From Halichondria panicea (lineage: Eukaryota; Porifera; Demospongiae; Suberitida; Halichondriidae): DNA of 64,000 bases. Position numbers and translations under genes: made by a program. The stretch's first letter is position 1; each line of letters starts with the position of its first letter. The notes beneath the pieces were generated by a model, which saw only the letters and a program-made list of their open reading frames with translations, made no database searches and was not told the origin of the DNA. Shown here in pieces: positions 11,512 through 22,399 of this stretch. The stretch lies in NCBI RefSeq assembly GCF_963675165.1, contig NC_087378.1:6839573-6903572 (forward strand). The letters are read 5' to 3'.

Positions 11512-14500
11512 TCAATATACGTCATTTAGTTGTGAATGATAGAGTTCTGCTCCTGGTGTTGTGTTGACGTAGGTTGGGCTTGTTGGTTCTACTAACTCAT
11601 CGTAGTTGATGGGTTCAAAATGGGAGGGGTTCAACGATAGGCTGCACTCAGCAAAGACGCTCTCAACATACTTATCCTCGGACACACCACTGATCGCATC
11701 AAATTCCCCGCCCTCATCAAGGTTGTACCCGACCGAGTCAGCATCATCTTCCTCGCTCAACACTTCGTCTATGGTCTGTGTTGAATCAAACACCGGATAC
11801 TCAGTCTGCAGCAGGTGTGAGGGGAGGTGCTTCATTGCGCTCATTCCAGGGTCAGGGGTCATTAGGGGCTTGTAGTAATCGGAAGCTGGTGTAGTAGTCA
11901 CATCAGTTACATAGCCACTGCTGGCCGAGCTGCTTAATTGTGTTCGAAATTGGTACGGTTTTGGTTCACCCCTGTTTTGATTCCAATACAGGGTCCTTGG
12001 AGTCGTGCGAGTCATGTCCGCGTGTGGTATGTAGTCTCCATGCTCCTGCTGCTGCTGCACACCTTGTACGGGAATTGTGGAAGGCTGAAAGTTTCCAATG
12101 ACATATCCTGGATTGTTTTTCACTGGCAAATAATTATAGGACTCATAGTCGCTTTCACGAGGAGCATCTTTCTGATTTGGCTCTTTATTCAAATCATCAA
12201 CTGAAGGTCTTCGCTTCTCTTTGGTAGACTCAGGGGGTGGCTCCATCGTATTATTGTTGACTGTAGTATGGCCCATAAATTGGACAGACTGGACGGAGGA
12301 GCTGTCACTGTTGGGGTTCATTCCCTGAAGCACTTCTGATCGATCATCATCAGTTGAGTCAGGAGGAGGGGGGTTCGGGAGGAACGTATCGAACACACTC
12401 ACAACGGAGACAGCTACCTTCACTTTAGCATTGATGTCGATTGGACTGAAGTAGGGGTCAATGGGCTGCAGGGAGAGAAAGTGTGTGTTTGTGTGATTAG
12501 TGTATTTATGGATTCTGGTTTATATAGGAAGTGATGAGGTGGTTGTATAAATTATATATCCTGTGTTCTGAGAATTACCTCAGAATAGTTGTAGTATCTC
12601 ATCAGATAGTTCTTCCGCCTGTGAGCGAGAAAATGAGAGTGCAATAAAGGTGTGAGCAGGCATAGCATGTGATTGTGCTAGAGTGCATTGACATTACAAG
12701 TACACTTGTGTGTGTGTGAACATCAACAACTCTATATAGACATTAAATGCAAATACCAAAGGCTTGATACTTGGCAGAATGCTCAAACTACATAGGCAGA
12801 AGCCAGGTAACTAACAGATGACCTCATGGCTACATTTACTTGTACCTCTTCCTAATAACCTTTATGGCACCTACTCTATGCTGCTAGGGCACCTCGGGTA
12901 AACATTGGTATGAACACTGTGATCGAAGCCAACCTCAACCCTCTATCAAAAGGAAAAGTTCTTTTGTGAAAAGCATCACTTGTATACAATTACTGCTAAA
13001 TATGCAACACATTGGAAGCAAGTAATTGTGTATGCAACTCCTACACTGGGCTCAAGGATTGTCACAAACACCTAGAGTTACTTTGAGTCTAGACTATATA
13101 AAAGCTGATCTCATTCCTTTAAGCTTGAATGACTGCAGTAACTTTACACTGAGCAAACATCATCTTAGATCATGCATTAGAGTGGATATGCCATAAGTCC
13201 TTTACCTCTGCACCTGCTGGAACCTAAGGATGATACCCAGCAGCACTAAAACACACACCACAGCCAGAGCCAAGATCACCACAACAACGACCACAGCTGA
13301 AATATTGCCAGCTGCAAGGGGAGAAAGAAAATCCTTTTGAGTGCAAAGAAACCAGGTGCTATACATGTACCTGTCGCCTGTCATTATCTAAAACACGACT
13401 GTCACTCTCATTGCACAAAAGTGCATAAAACTGGTTAGCTAACACTAACTGCCTTCCATATGCTATGGAGACAGCCATTCAATCGTTAAAAAACTCACCT
13501 GAGGAGTCAGTAGGTAGGGGGGTTGTTGTTGGAGTGGGTATAGTCCCTGTGGGTGCTGGAACAGTGCCTGTTGGAGATGGAATGAGAATGGAGCTAGAAT
13601 AAGGATCAGAAACAATAAGCGGAGGATTTGTGGCATCGGGAACAGTAGGCTCTGTGGTAGGCTCTGTCACTGGTGCTGTAAGTAATAAACATATATTACC
13701 TAATCAAAGCACTTGAAAACAGAGTCTTATTACCTTTATATTCACAAGTGACATTGTTAATAAGGTAATGTTCAAAAATACTGTCTGTCGTACTGACTTC
13801 GTAACAGCCCCACACGAAACAGAGAGCCGAAACACTAGTGAACGGTGGAGAGAGGGGAACATGATAGACAAAGCCATCAAGACGAGTTCTCTCACTATTA
13901 GGCACCGTGTCATTTTTGACCTGCAAACCACATAAAATAATAATTATACAACAGACACACAATTAATTCTTACGTTTCCTGAGGGGCTGTGACACTTGTA
14001 GAATAACTGAATACGAGAATCACGAAGATCGTATTCATCAGCAGGGTAGTAGTCATGATAAAGTTGAATTCTTAATCCGTTGTCGGTGCACGTTAGATTA
14101 GGTTTGACGTAGTGGTCGGTCATAGCACTGTCTGTATACACAAAGAGAAAAAACACTGCATTATTGTATATTAGTGAATCTCTACAGCTGCCTTGGGGTG
14201 CTTGAATGGCTACTGTTATTGTCTAGAATGGTTTCTTGTCTGGGTAAATTGAAACAGGTTTCAAGAAGGTATGAGCAATGTAAGGTTACCCACTTAGCTT
14301 AATAGAGGGAGAGAGTTGACTGGTTTCTTTTGGGAGTATGTACAGAGCACTGTAGTACAGTGCAAGCACATCTAGCTATAATCATTTCCTAGATTGAACC
14401 ACCCAACCAATGGCGATACTGTGGCCATACAACCTAGGATTTTATGTAAGTACCCGGAGCAACAGCAGAATTGCATATCAATGTCATACGATGCAAAATT

Positions 14501-14693
14501 GCAGGACTAAAAGGGCTTTGCACAATGGATTTAATACATGACATTTATTTTGCTCATGTAGAGAGCTACCATACTTTACATTGACATTGTTATCTCATGC
14601 TCACTTACCACCTGGTAAGTCACATTCCTGTGCTAGTGAGGTTAGTGGTAGTATCAGCAGCAGACCACAGAGACTCAGAGGAACCATTGTCAT
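11512..14693 (-). CDS. Receptor family member E: membrane protein with long Tyr-motif tail
   Basis: Seven exons, in coding order: 14693-14609, 14131-13974, 13920-13734, 13675-13499, 13311-13206, 12618-12579, 12465-11512; 568 residues. Signal peptide about 1-22. Residues 29-143 are the family ectodomain (CFVWGCYEV then VTCEYK). A Thr/Pro stalk spans about 144-202 (PSPTGTVPAPTGTIPTP), and a Val-rich membrane helix lies at about 208-232. A 40-base exon gives a basic linker. The tail starts DPYFSPIDINAKVKVAVS and continues SVFDTFLP, the clearest version of the family motif. It also carries YNYLPV, GDYIPH, LYWNQN (fits pYxN for GRB2-type SH2, inference), SSGYVTDV and SDYYKPLM. There is no TSP1 or EGF module. 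A second in-frame Met lies two codons in. The gene is divergent from F across 383 bp. Confidence 0.75.
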
Positions 14694-15076
14694 TCCAGTT
14701 AATTGAATTCTCTTTTCATAGGAGATTATAGCTAGCTAACAACAACTCAGCGCCTTGCAGATGCTACTTGACTCGACTGTGTACATGTACTGAGCTGATC
14801 TCATTGTCTATATGGAGGCAAGTAATAATTATCAGGAAATAAGTTTATTCTTGACCGCGGCTTAGTCTCGGGTGATTGGTCAGCAATTTTTGTCAATGAT
14901 CGTTATGAGAGTTTGTCTCTATTGAGTACTTCCGGAATAGGATGCCAAGCGTCACCAAAACGTCAGAACATTTCCTTTAGAGTTCAGCATAAAACGATAA
15001 GGTGCTGCTTCCTGAGAAAGCAGACCTGTCTGCTGCAGCAATTTATACTTTATACTTTGTGCAAGCAAAAATAGCT
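14694..15076. promoter_or_regulatory. Shared divergent upstream region of receptor genes E and F
   Basis: The 383 bp between two opposite start codons must contain both promoters if the start choices are right. GTGATTGGTCAGC near 14870 contains an inverted CCAAT box. No clear TATA box was placed for either gene. This is inference from geometry plus one motif. Confidence 0.4.
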
Positions 15077-17276
15077 ATGATCCTACCACTGGAGGTCTTG
15101 TGTGTTTTAGCACTATCACCTTGGATTTTTGCAAGTGCTCAGAGTGGAAAATGTGAATGTAAGTTTGCATTTCTGTATTACACCATACACAACCATTTTA
15201 ATCATCACTGCAAATACTCTCAATAGTTAAACTAGATGCAATGTGCTCAACCAGTGGTGCTGCAGTAAAATGGACCGTCCCCACAGAACATGAGGTGTAC
15301 TCAATCAATGGCATTCACTACTCATGTACCAATTCCAATGTAAGCCGCTATTCAGAATCATGATGGATTAGTAGTATATATATAATGTTCTGCAGACTAG
15401 CACTGTGTGGACTCATAGAGATGATATCTGTTTCAACAGACGTGGAAATGATAAAATAGTACTACCACAACGAACAGATTTTTCCGCAATGACTCACATA
15501 GTTGGGAGGGAGCTTCCCACTGGAACAATCTGCATTTTTACAGCATTTTCATTCGATGAATATGAAGATGACCGGTGCGATGAAACAGCTAACTGCACAG
15601 TGGGAGGTATGTATAACATATCAACTTTTACTCATGATTATTATGTGCTCACTATTATATCACTATAATTATAGAGTCGTTTACATTGCCTGCTAGCTGT
15701 GATGTCAGCAACAGCAGCAACGATATGAAGAAGAACTGTAGTTGCTCGTGCAGTCCGGGCTTTGAAGGAAATACTGAATCATTTGATGGAAATACATGTA
15801 AGTTGTCATATACCCATGGCATTGCATTGTTTCATGCATGCCTAATTATTGTCTCATGGAATACATGCATGGTTATCATGAATATTGTACCTTTGTTTGC
15901 ATAATTATATATATATATATATATTACATGCATGTGTTCAGGTGAGGCAATAAATGTCACAATTGAAACGGACGTTACTGTGAGCTTGACAAACTCCATC
16001 ACACCTTCTACATCAATGCTAGAACTCAGCATGACATCAATACTAGTGGAAACTTATTCACAGATAGAGGTGGTGGTGACTCCTACACCTTCAGTGGAAA
16101 TGGGAGATCTAGAGACGCTTTCATCTGGTAAGATTACACCTACTAAAAGAAATGCCTTACCTATATGATAACCAAAATGGATCCCATGCTAGATCATGGA
16201 ATGACTATCAAAACTGAGCTATTTAAAGTGGAGCATACAAGATCAACAGGTTAATAATTAACTTTACATTAATCATGTATTGATTCATACTCTCATATAC
16301 AGGAACTGGAATGTTGAGTCCAACACCTACTCCTGTAATGCAAGATGACAACAGTGCCCAAAGGAGTAATCTGATAATCGCTTTCACACTATCAGCAGTT
16401 CTGATACTGGTCATACTTTTAATTCCTGGGTTGATGTGGGTGGTCATTGTCTGCCGGAATAGCAAGATAAAAAGGTCAGTAACACGATATACTTGTTTAC
16501 TTTGTTCACTAATAAGATTGACTGGATTTCCTGTCTCACACAGATCGCATGACAAACTAGCTATGCCTTTTGAAACTCTAAGGTTTGAGGTAAGCCATGC
16601 ACACAATCTTTATTTGTACCATAGTTAGAGTATTGTCTTTCTTTTACAGAGGATTGACCAAGACTTTAATCCAATTGACATTAACAAGATGATATTTGTG
16701 AGCGAATCAATGCCCAGTTTATTCCACACATTTGGTTCAGGAGACCCAAACTTAGAACTGGGAAAAGAAGAAGCTGATTTTGACTCACAGAGCACCCAAA
16801 CCGAAATAAACTCACCGGCAAAATATAGAGAGTCCATTACAATGAATGAGACAGATGAAGAAGAAACAATTTTGAAAATTGAGCAACAGATCAGCTTAGA
16901 CAGTTCTACTGATATGAGTTCGGGGTACGTTACCGACTCAATAAAGTCTGGTCACCTGTACGAGCAAACATCAGAATATATCGAAGCCTTAAACTTTGAA
17001 AATGACCAGAATAGCTTCAACGAAAGACCTGTCATTGATGCAATCAATCATTCATCATCTACGGTACCAAACATGGAAGCGAAACCTAGTGATTACTTGG
17101 TAACCAATACTAAAAGTGTACATACCACTATCGCAATGGACTCTAAAGAAGTAAGCAAGTACCTCTGGAATGCAAACATGGAATTATTACAACAGCCAGC
17201 TGACTACATACTACCCACCTTTGCCAAGCCACAAGTATTTTTTAACTTCCCTAAGGAAGTGATGCATGATAATTAA
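15077..17276 (+). CDS. Receptor family member F: EGF-like membrane protein with Tyr-motif tail
   Basis: Eight exons: 15077-15158, 15227-15339, 15396-15606, 15675-15797, 15942-16127, 16303-16474, 16544-16589, 16650-17276; 519 residues. The first ATG of the frame gives a signal peptide (MILPLEVLCVLALSPWIFAS). Residues 28-135 are the ectodomain in its second subtype (VKWTVP, SCTNSN, LPTGTICIFTA, CTVGG). Residues 136-177 are an EGF-like Cys cluster (CSCSCSPGFEG). A stalk spans about 177-255 and the membrane helix about 257-286. The 46-base exon encodes LAMPFETLRFE, conserved in H and I. The tail starts IDQDFNPIDINK ... SESMPSLFHTF and has SSGYVTDS, SEYIEAL, SDYLVT, KYLWNAN and, at the end, DYILPTFAKPQVFFNFP, which matches H and I. 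Confidence 0.8.
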
Positions 17277-18039
17277 TTGCTTATGTCACACCACTTCCAA
17301 TCAATGACCTCATTCCTCTTATTCCTTTGATTTTTATTGGTATGTGTTTGTTTGCAAATACAATCAATTTAATCTCACAATTTAATCTACATGTTGCTGT
17401 TACGTACAAGTATATATTAATTATAGGCAGTTTGTATTGTGCATGATGATGTGAGAAGTAATGAAACCAAATTATTGGTTAGAAAACAAGGTGAACTAAG
17501 AAAGGCACTGAACAATAGTTATACAGCTTCATCAATCCTATAGGTACCACACATGACCTATCAGTGAGCTCGAAATACTTTAAAAATTGGTGTGAAATGA
17601 TGCCTCGGGGTGAAATGAACACTTCTCTCGAATTTAGGATATCTAACATCATATGCACTTGATTTAAAGAAGCAAATATGATCATCCTAGTAATATCAGC
17701 AGTCATTGATATCACTTTCTAATTTCACAACACTTTTCCAATAAAAATGTGGTCATAAATGTCGTAACATTTGGTGCAATCCATTTCCCAAAAAGATTGT
17801 TTCTAAGCAACCACATGTGATGCTTTAAGAAGGTACGTGAATATTTCGCTAACAGAGATGCTATGACAACAATGGTTACGTTGAACATGCTGATGATCAT
17901 AAGGTCAACCGAGAGTTCCCCATTACGCTGACAGAATGTTTGGGGGAGGGGGGGCAACAACCCTATTCTAAAACAAAAACGAAAAACTTTGCCCATGCCC
18001 AGGCAAGTGTAACACAAGAAGAATTACTAACCAACAAGT
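17277..18039. other. Spacer between receptor genes F and broken copy G
   Basis: Apart from the probable 3' untranslated end of gene F, nothing recognisable is seen in these 760 bases: no coding frame with splice context, no inverted repeat and no RNA gene. Confidence 0.4.
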
Positions 18040-18790
18040 AAAAAATGTCTATCTGTTGTGTGGATTGCTGCTTGTTCCAATCATCCAGACACGAGTTATT
18101 TCAACAGGTGAGTGCATGTGCACGACGTATACAATCCATTATTGATGTTCGTACCCAGCCTTCATTAGTGAGCTTTTAATGTAAGCACTGTGTTCGTTAA
18201 AATAGCCTCGTTCCCAGGCTGATTTTTCTTTAATAGAACGAAGTGGCGACCTAGCGTTATATTAGAGACAACTCTGCCTGGGAACAAGGCTATAATTATG
18301 TGTTCGTCAGCCTACAATGGCTACAACTGACCTTGACTTCAGTTGCATCAGTTCTAATGTGAGGTTGTGTATACACTATTCGCTAATTAAGTATATGCAC
18401 CATGCATCATTGAACGAGCCCAATCATGCATGCAGGGTGAAGTGACTAATGAAGAATCAAGACAAGTGCTTTCACAAGCAGAGATATGGGTTTTTTTTAT
18501 CAGATACCGTTCCATGACACACGCTCTCATTACGGATCTAGAATCAGGAACAGTTTGTACATTATTGCACAGGTACATACCGGATTGATACGAATATTTA
18601 CTTTAAACTGTCGTTGCTGAATGTGCAATTGTATGCTAAATGAGTTTCAACCACTTAATGCTTGACTGCACTGCACTGTAACTAAAACAACATGACTGTA
18701 TGTACAATGCAGCCTCTAGCAGTCAGTCAGTGTTCATGCAGCCCAAGCTTTGAGGGGTTAACTGAAAACCACATTGATGCACTGTAATCA
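18040..18790 (+). pseudogene. Receptor family member G: decayed copy
   Basis: Fragments line up in order with gene I (22400-24317). 18310-18358 matches the end of exon 2 (CTTGACTTCAGTTGCATCAG then AATGTGAG). 18433-18573 matches exon 3 (GACAAGTGCTTTCACAAG ... CATGACACACGCT ... GGAACAGTTTGTACATT). 18715-18787 matches the EGF-like exon (CAGTGTTCATGCAGCCCAAG). The exon-3 copy is shortened and out of frame, and the EGF copy ends at a stop. No stalk, membrane or tail exon follows. A TAGCCTCG-family MITE sits inside at 18203-18292. A candidate signal segment begins near 18047 but is weak. Confidence 0.65.
18203..18292. mobile_element. MITE, TAGCCTCGTTCCCAGGC family
   Basis: TAGCCTCGTTCCCAGGCTG at the left end pairs with GCCTGGGAACAAGGCTA at the right end. 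The 90-bp core shares GCGACCTAGCGTTATATTAG with the 68-bp copy at 6229-6296 (TAGCGTTCAATTGGAGAC). It is non-coding. Confidence 0.65.
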
Positions 18791-19703
18791 ACCTATTATG
18801 TCAAGCCGGCAACAACAACAGAGGAACCTAGCATCTCATCGTCACATGATAAAATTATTAGACGGCACCACTGAAGCGCTGCATTGCCTCAGTTGTAACA
18901 GTAAGTCCTACAAGAACTCTTATAACGATTACACCAAACTAACTGCGGTCAATGCTCAGATAACACAAACCAGGACTGCATGTAACCATGACTATGGTCA
19001 CTGTGATATCATTAGAGCCAACTTCAATATCTATTTAGTAGGCACTCTATATAGCTATATAATAATTATTACATGCCATCTGTATTCTATAGTATCTGAT
19101 AGACGCACTTACTGCCTGAATAATTATGTGTGTACTACGTATTACAATTAACAGCAAACCACAATTATTGGCACATCTGTGCGAGGGTGTATATAGCTAA
19201 TGGAATGCATTTAAGAGGCAACGAGGTTTGTGGGATACCCCACTCCATTAGTAGTTTACAGAGCTCATTTTTCACACAGGATCATCATCAAGCAATTTAG
19301 CATCACTTATTCATGTGTAATCAGCATTACAAGCATTCTATGCGTAGATGCATGATGTACAGTAGATCTCTGTACTGTTACATAACCACCAAAATACATA
19401 GTTAAATCCAAGAAAGCAATGCCGCCAGGCTACAGGTATTGTAGCGCTAGCACATAATTATGCTTCCCTCACTGCATGGTTGGTATGGTGATTTAAAGGC
19501 ATGATAATTTAATGTGTGTGTGGGATGTTTATCATGCACTCAAATTGTGGCCACATTAGTATAAGCCATAGACTCACTGTGTAAACTAAGGACGCAATTA
19601 GGGAATAGTTGGAAGTCTTTCACACATGAACCCGATGACACAAGATGACTATATAACCACAAGTGCATGGACAGTGTATTGAAGCTAGCAAAAGACATGT
19701 GGA
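18791..19703. other. Spacer between broken copy G and receptor gene H
   Basis: About 900 AT-rich bases. A 125-codon open frame at 18774-19151 runs from the dead EGF copy but has no family resemblance, signal peptide or splice context. Nothing else is supported. Confidence 0.4.
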
Positions 19704-22016
19704 ATGGCACTCTTTACAACAATGAGCATTGAGGTTCTGTATATCTTAGGACTGCATGCAGTACTTATTGCAAGTGAAGGCAAGTTAAAAGATACTGCAT
19801 GGATACATTAGAGATTCCATGCTTATAACCATGTTCGACATAATTATGGTGTATATGTACAAACATATACAGACTTAGTTGACCTGGAAGCACTGTGCTC
19901 GTCGAACAGAGCTGGGGCAAAGTGGACAGTTATATCACCTACTTACAATGGTGCTATCGATCTCGACTTCAGTTGCACTAATGTTCGTATGTATACTAAG
20001 CATGCACATTTTAAACATCCTTCTTAATCTGTAGGAGAATATGACACTCAGCTCTGACAATTGCTTCCATAAGCGTGGTGGGCTACCTGTTCTAAGGCAA
20101 CTGCAGATACCAGAGCCTTATTCAATGACTCATGTTATCAGTACGGACCTAGCACCAGGGACAGTGTGTACATTCACCGCCAATGTGCTGAACCGATTTC
20201 AACACCAAGTAGAGACAAGTACTACAAGCTGCACAGTTGGAGGTACATGTGTGTATTGTATGAAACGACTCGAAGGACTATTTCATCTTCACGTTCCCAT
20301 ACAGCCCCAACTGCACCAGCTGTGCTACCAGCTGAATGCATATTTGCTAATGAACAATGTCAGTGCTCATGCAGTCCGGGCTTTGAGGGAATAGCTAACA
20401 ACAGCATTGACGGGAATGCCTGTGAGTTACTACTAAACTAGTTGTGTACAATAGAGACAAATCCTTTTCTATGTAGGCAAAGAAGTTGCCAATGAGGTAG
20501 CAAACATAACATTTACATCGAAGTCCATCCTCACCATAGCCCCGACCAGCACTATAGCGACCCCAACATTCACTAATAGCTCATACCTCATTACTACAAC
20601 AGACGTGACTAAACCAGCTACAGCCTCCAATTTTATTTTACCGTTTGCTGAATCAGCAACGATCATCACTACCTCACCCACACCTACATCAGTTGAAATT
20701 TTACCCCAAGGTGAGAGAACAATAAATATATAGTAAGAGTGCAAGCACGAGTAACAAGCAATCGCAAGGCTTCTAATTGCCATTGCTTGTTATGACTGCT
20801 ATTAAAATCCCTTATTGCACGAGTAACCATGCAAACTAATCGTTTCTGAAGTTTTATAGCCGCGGCTGTTTCATCGTATAATTCACAACGTGCAATTACT
20901 TGCTAACTATAATAGTATGGCTTATAACAAGCACTGGCAGGCACGGTTAATAGCACTCAGCTACGCCTCGTGCAATTAGAAGCCTTGCCGTTGCTTGTTA
21001 CTCGTGCTATTAATCCCTTGTTGCACGAGTTAACTATAATTACACTATATAACTAATGGTTTATGAAATTCTCAGCAGTTTTATACCTTTTCAGCCGCGG
21101 CCGTTATTCTAAAGCAATACGTTGTCATTTGACAGCGTGCAATCACACGACAAGTAATATCACGCTGTCAATGAGGACGTGCAATTACTGGACTGGATGT
21201 GATACGGGATTACTTGTTGTACAATTAGTCACTATAGTAGCACATCATACGATTAGCTTTTAAATGATCGTATTTCATTTCATCTCATTTTATTATATAG
21301 CGTCAATACTCACTACCGTCATCTTGCTACCAGCCATAATCATTGCTCTACTGCTAATAATTGTCTGTCTACCACTGATCTGTTTCGGGAGAAGAAAACA
21401 TCGGAGAGAAAGGTATAATTACCAAATACTTCTCTGTCGGTGTTCTAATGTATTGTTTACTTCTAACAGATTACACATGATGCAAGCTATGCCTTTTACA
21501 ATACAAAAGTCTGAAGTAAGCAAAACACTCATTATAATTATAGTGACACATGTTAATATTTTTTCTTCTACACAGAAAATAGACCCTGACTTCAATCCAA
21601 TTGAAATCGGGAAATCGACTGTTGTATCGGAATCAATGCACAGTATATTTAACTTTCTCAATCCAACCGGCTCAGACATTCAGCTTCCTGCAATTGAGGG
21701 AGCACAAGAATTCCACGGCAATAACACAGCTACAAATGATCAGGAAGACACTAAGTGTTCTTGCAATAACAACGAGAAAAACTCCGGACATGTGACAGAG
21801 TGTACACGCCAAGACAGCTTGATTAGTGAGATGACTGAATACCTTGATTCTCCTGGGTACGGGAGCGACAATAAAAAAGTGTCGACACATTATTGGAATA
21901 CTAGTGATTACGTTGATGATCCATCATCACAATTTTCACAGCCAACTGACTACACCATGCCAATTTTTAGCAGACCACACGTCTATTTTAGTTTCCCTAG
22001 TGACTTTTTGAACTAG
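19704..22016 (+). CDS. Receptor family member H: EGF-like membrane protein with Tyr-motif tail
   Basis: Eight exons: 19704-19779, 19873-19982, 20035-20242, 20305-20421, 20477-20710, 21301-21412, 21470-21515, 21576-22016; 447 residues. A downstream Met at 19722 is also possible. Residues 26-131 are the ectodomain (AKWTVISPTYNG, FSCTN, NCFHKRG, APGTVCTFTA, CTVGG). Residues 132-171 are EGF-like (CQCSCSPGFEG), then a Thr-rich stalk to about 248. The membrane helix is at about 250-274. The small exon has MMQAMPFTIQ. The tail has DPDFNPIEIGK, SESMHSIFNFL, NSGHVTECT (Tyr replaced by His in the YVTD/E motif), EYLDSPGYGS, HYWNTSDY and a C-terminal DYTMPIFSRPHVYFSFP. Intron 1 appears to use a GC donor (GAAG/GCAAGT) and intron 2 a weak GTTCGT donor, so expression is less certain. 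Intron 5 carries a repeat. Confidence 0.68.
20735..21110. repeat. Complex inverted and direct repeat in gene H intron 5
   Basis: GCACGAGTAACAAGCAATCG near 20745 is mirrored by GCCGTTGCTTGTTACTCGTGC near 20985-21006, next to a mirrored AAGGCTTCTAATTGC / GCAATTAGAAGCCTT pair. CCCTTATTGCACGAGTAAC and the AGCCGCGGC block near 20810-20865 recur in direct orientation at 21014-21105. It is probably a fold-back element with partial duplication; no coding capacity. Confidence 0.5.
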
Positions 22017-22399
22017 TGATTGTCTTTATAATACTGATAACTACATACTGAGCTTTTAACATGGATTATGGCATACGTGAGCTAGGTACAAACATTAAAT
22101 CGATTATATGCATGTTTTAATACATGTTATGTTAGGTACATGCATGTGATTAAATGTATACCACATGCATGACTGTCTGACATCAACAAACTAGAATTCT
22201 GTAAATTGTATGTGAATTGAACACATTAATGGCTATGTACATGTACACATCCGTGCATGTGTGGGCAGATTCAACAATACAACTGTTAAAATAATACGAG
22301 GGAGTTACTTGGAATGCATGACCATGCATGGCTTTTTATTATGCATTAAGCACAAACAGCACAGTTTTTACTCAGTTCAATTTCTCTATATAGCTTATA

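Noticed and set aside
12700-13200. An extra exon of receptor E in its large intron
   Set aside because: No open segment with matching phase and family motif was found between 12619 and 13205.
18774-19151. A 125-codon open frame on +
   Set aside because: Starts in a dead EGF-like exon and has no signal peptide, membrane segment, domain or family resemblance.
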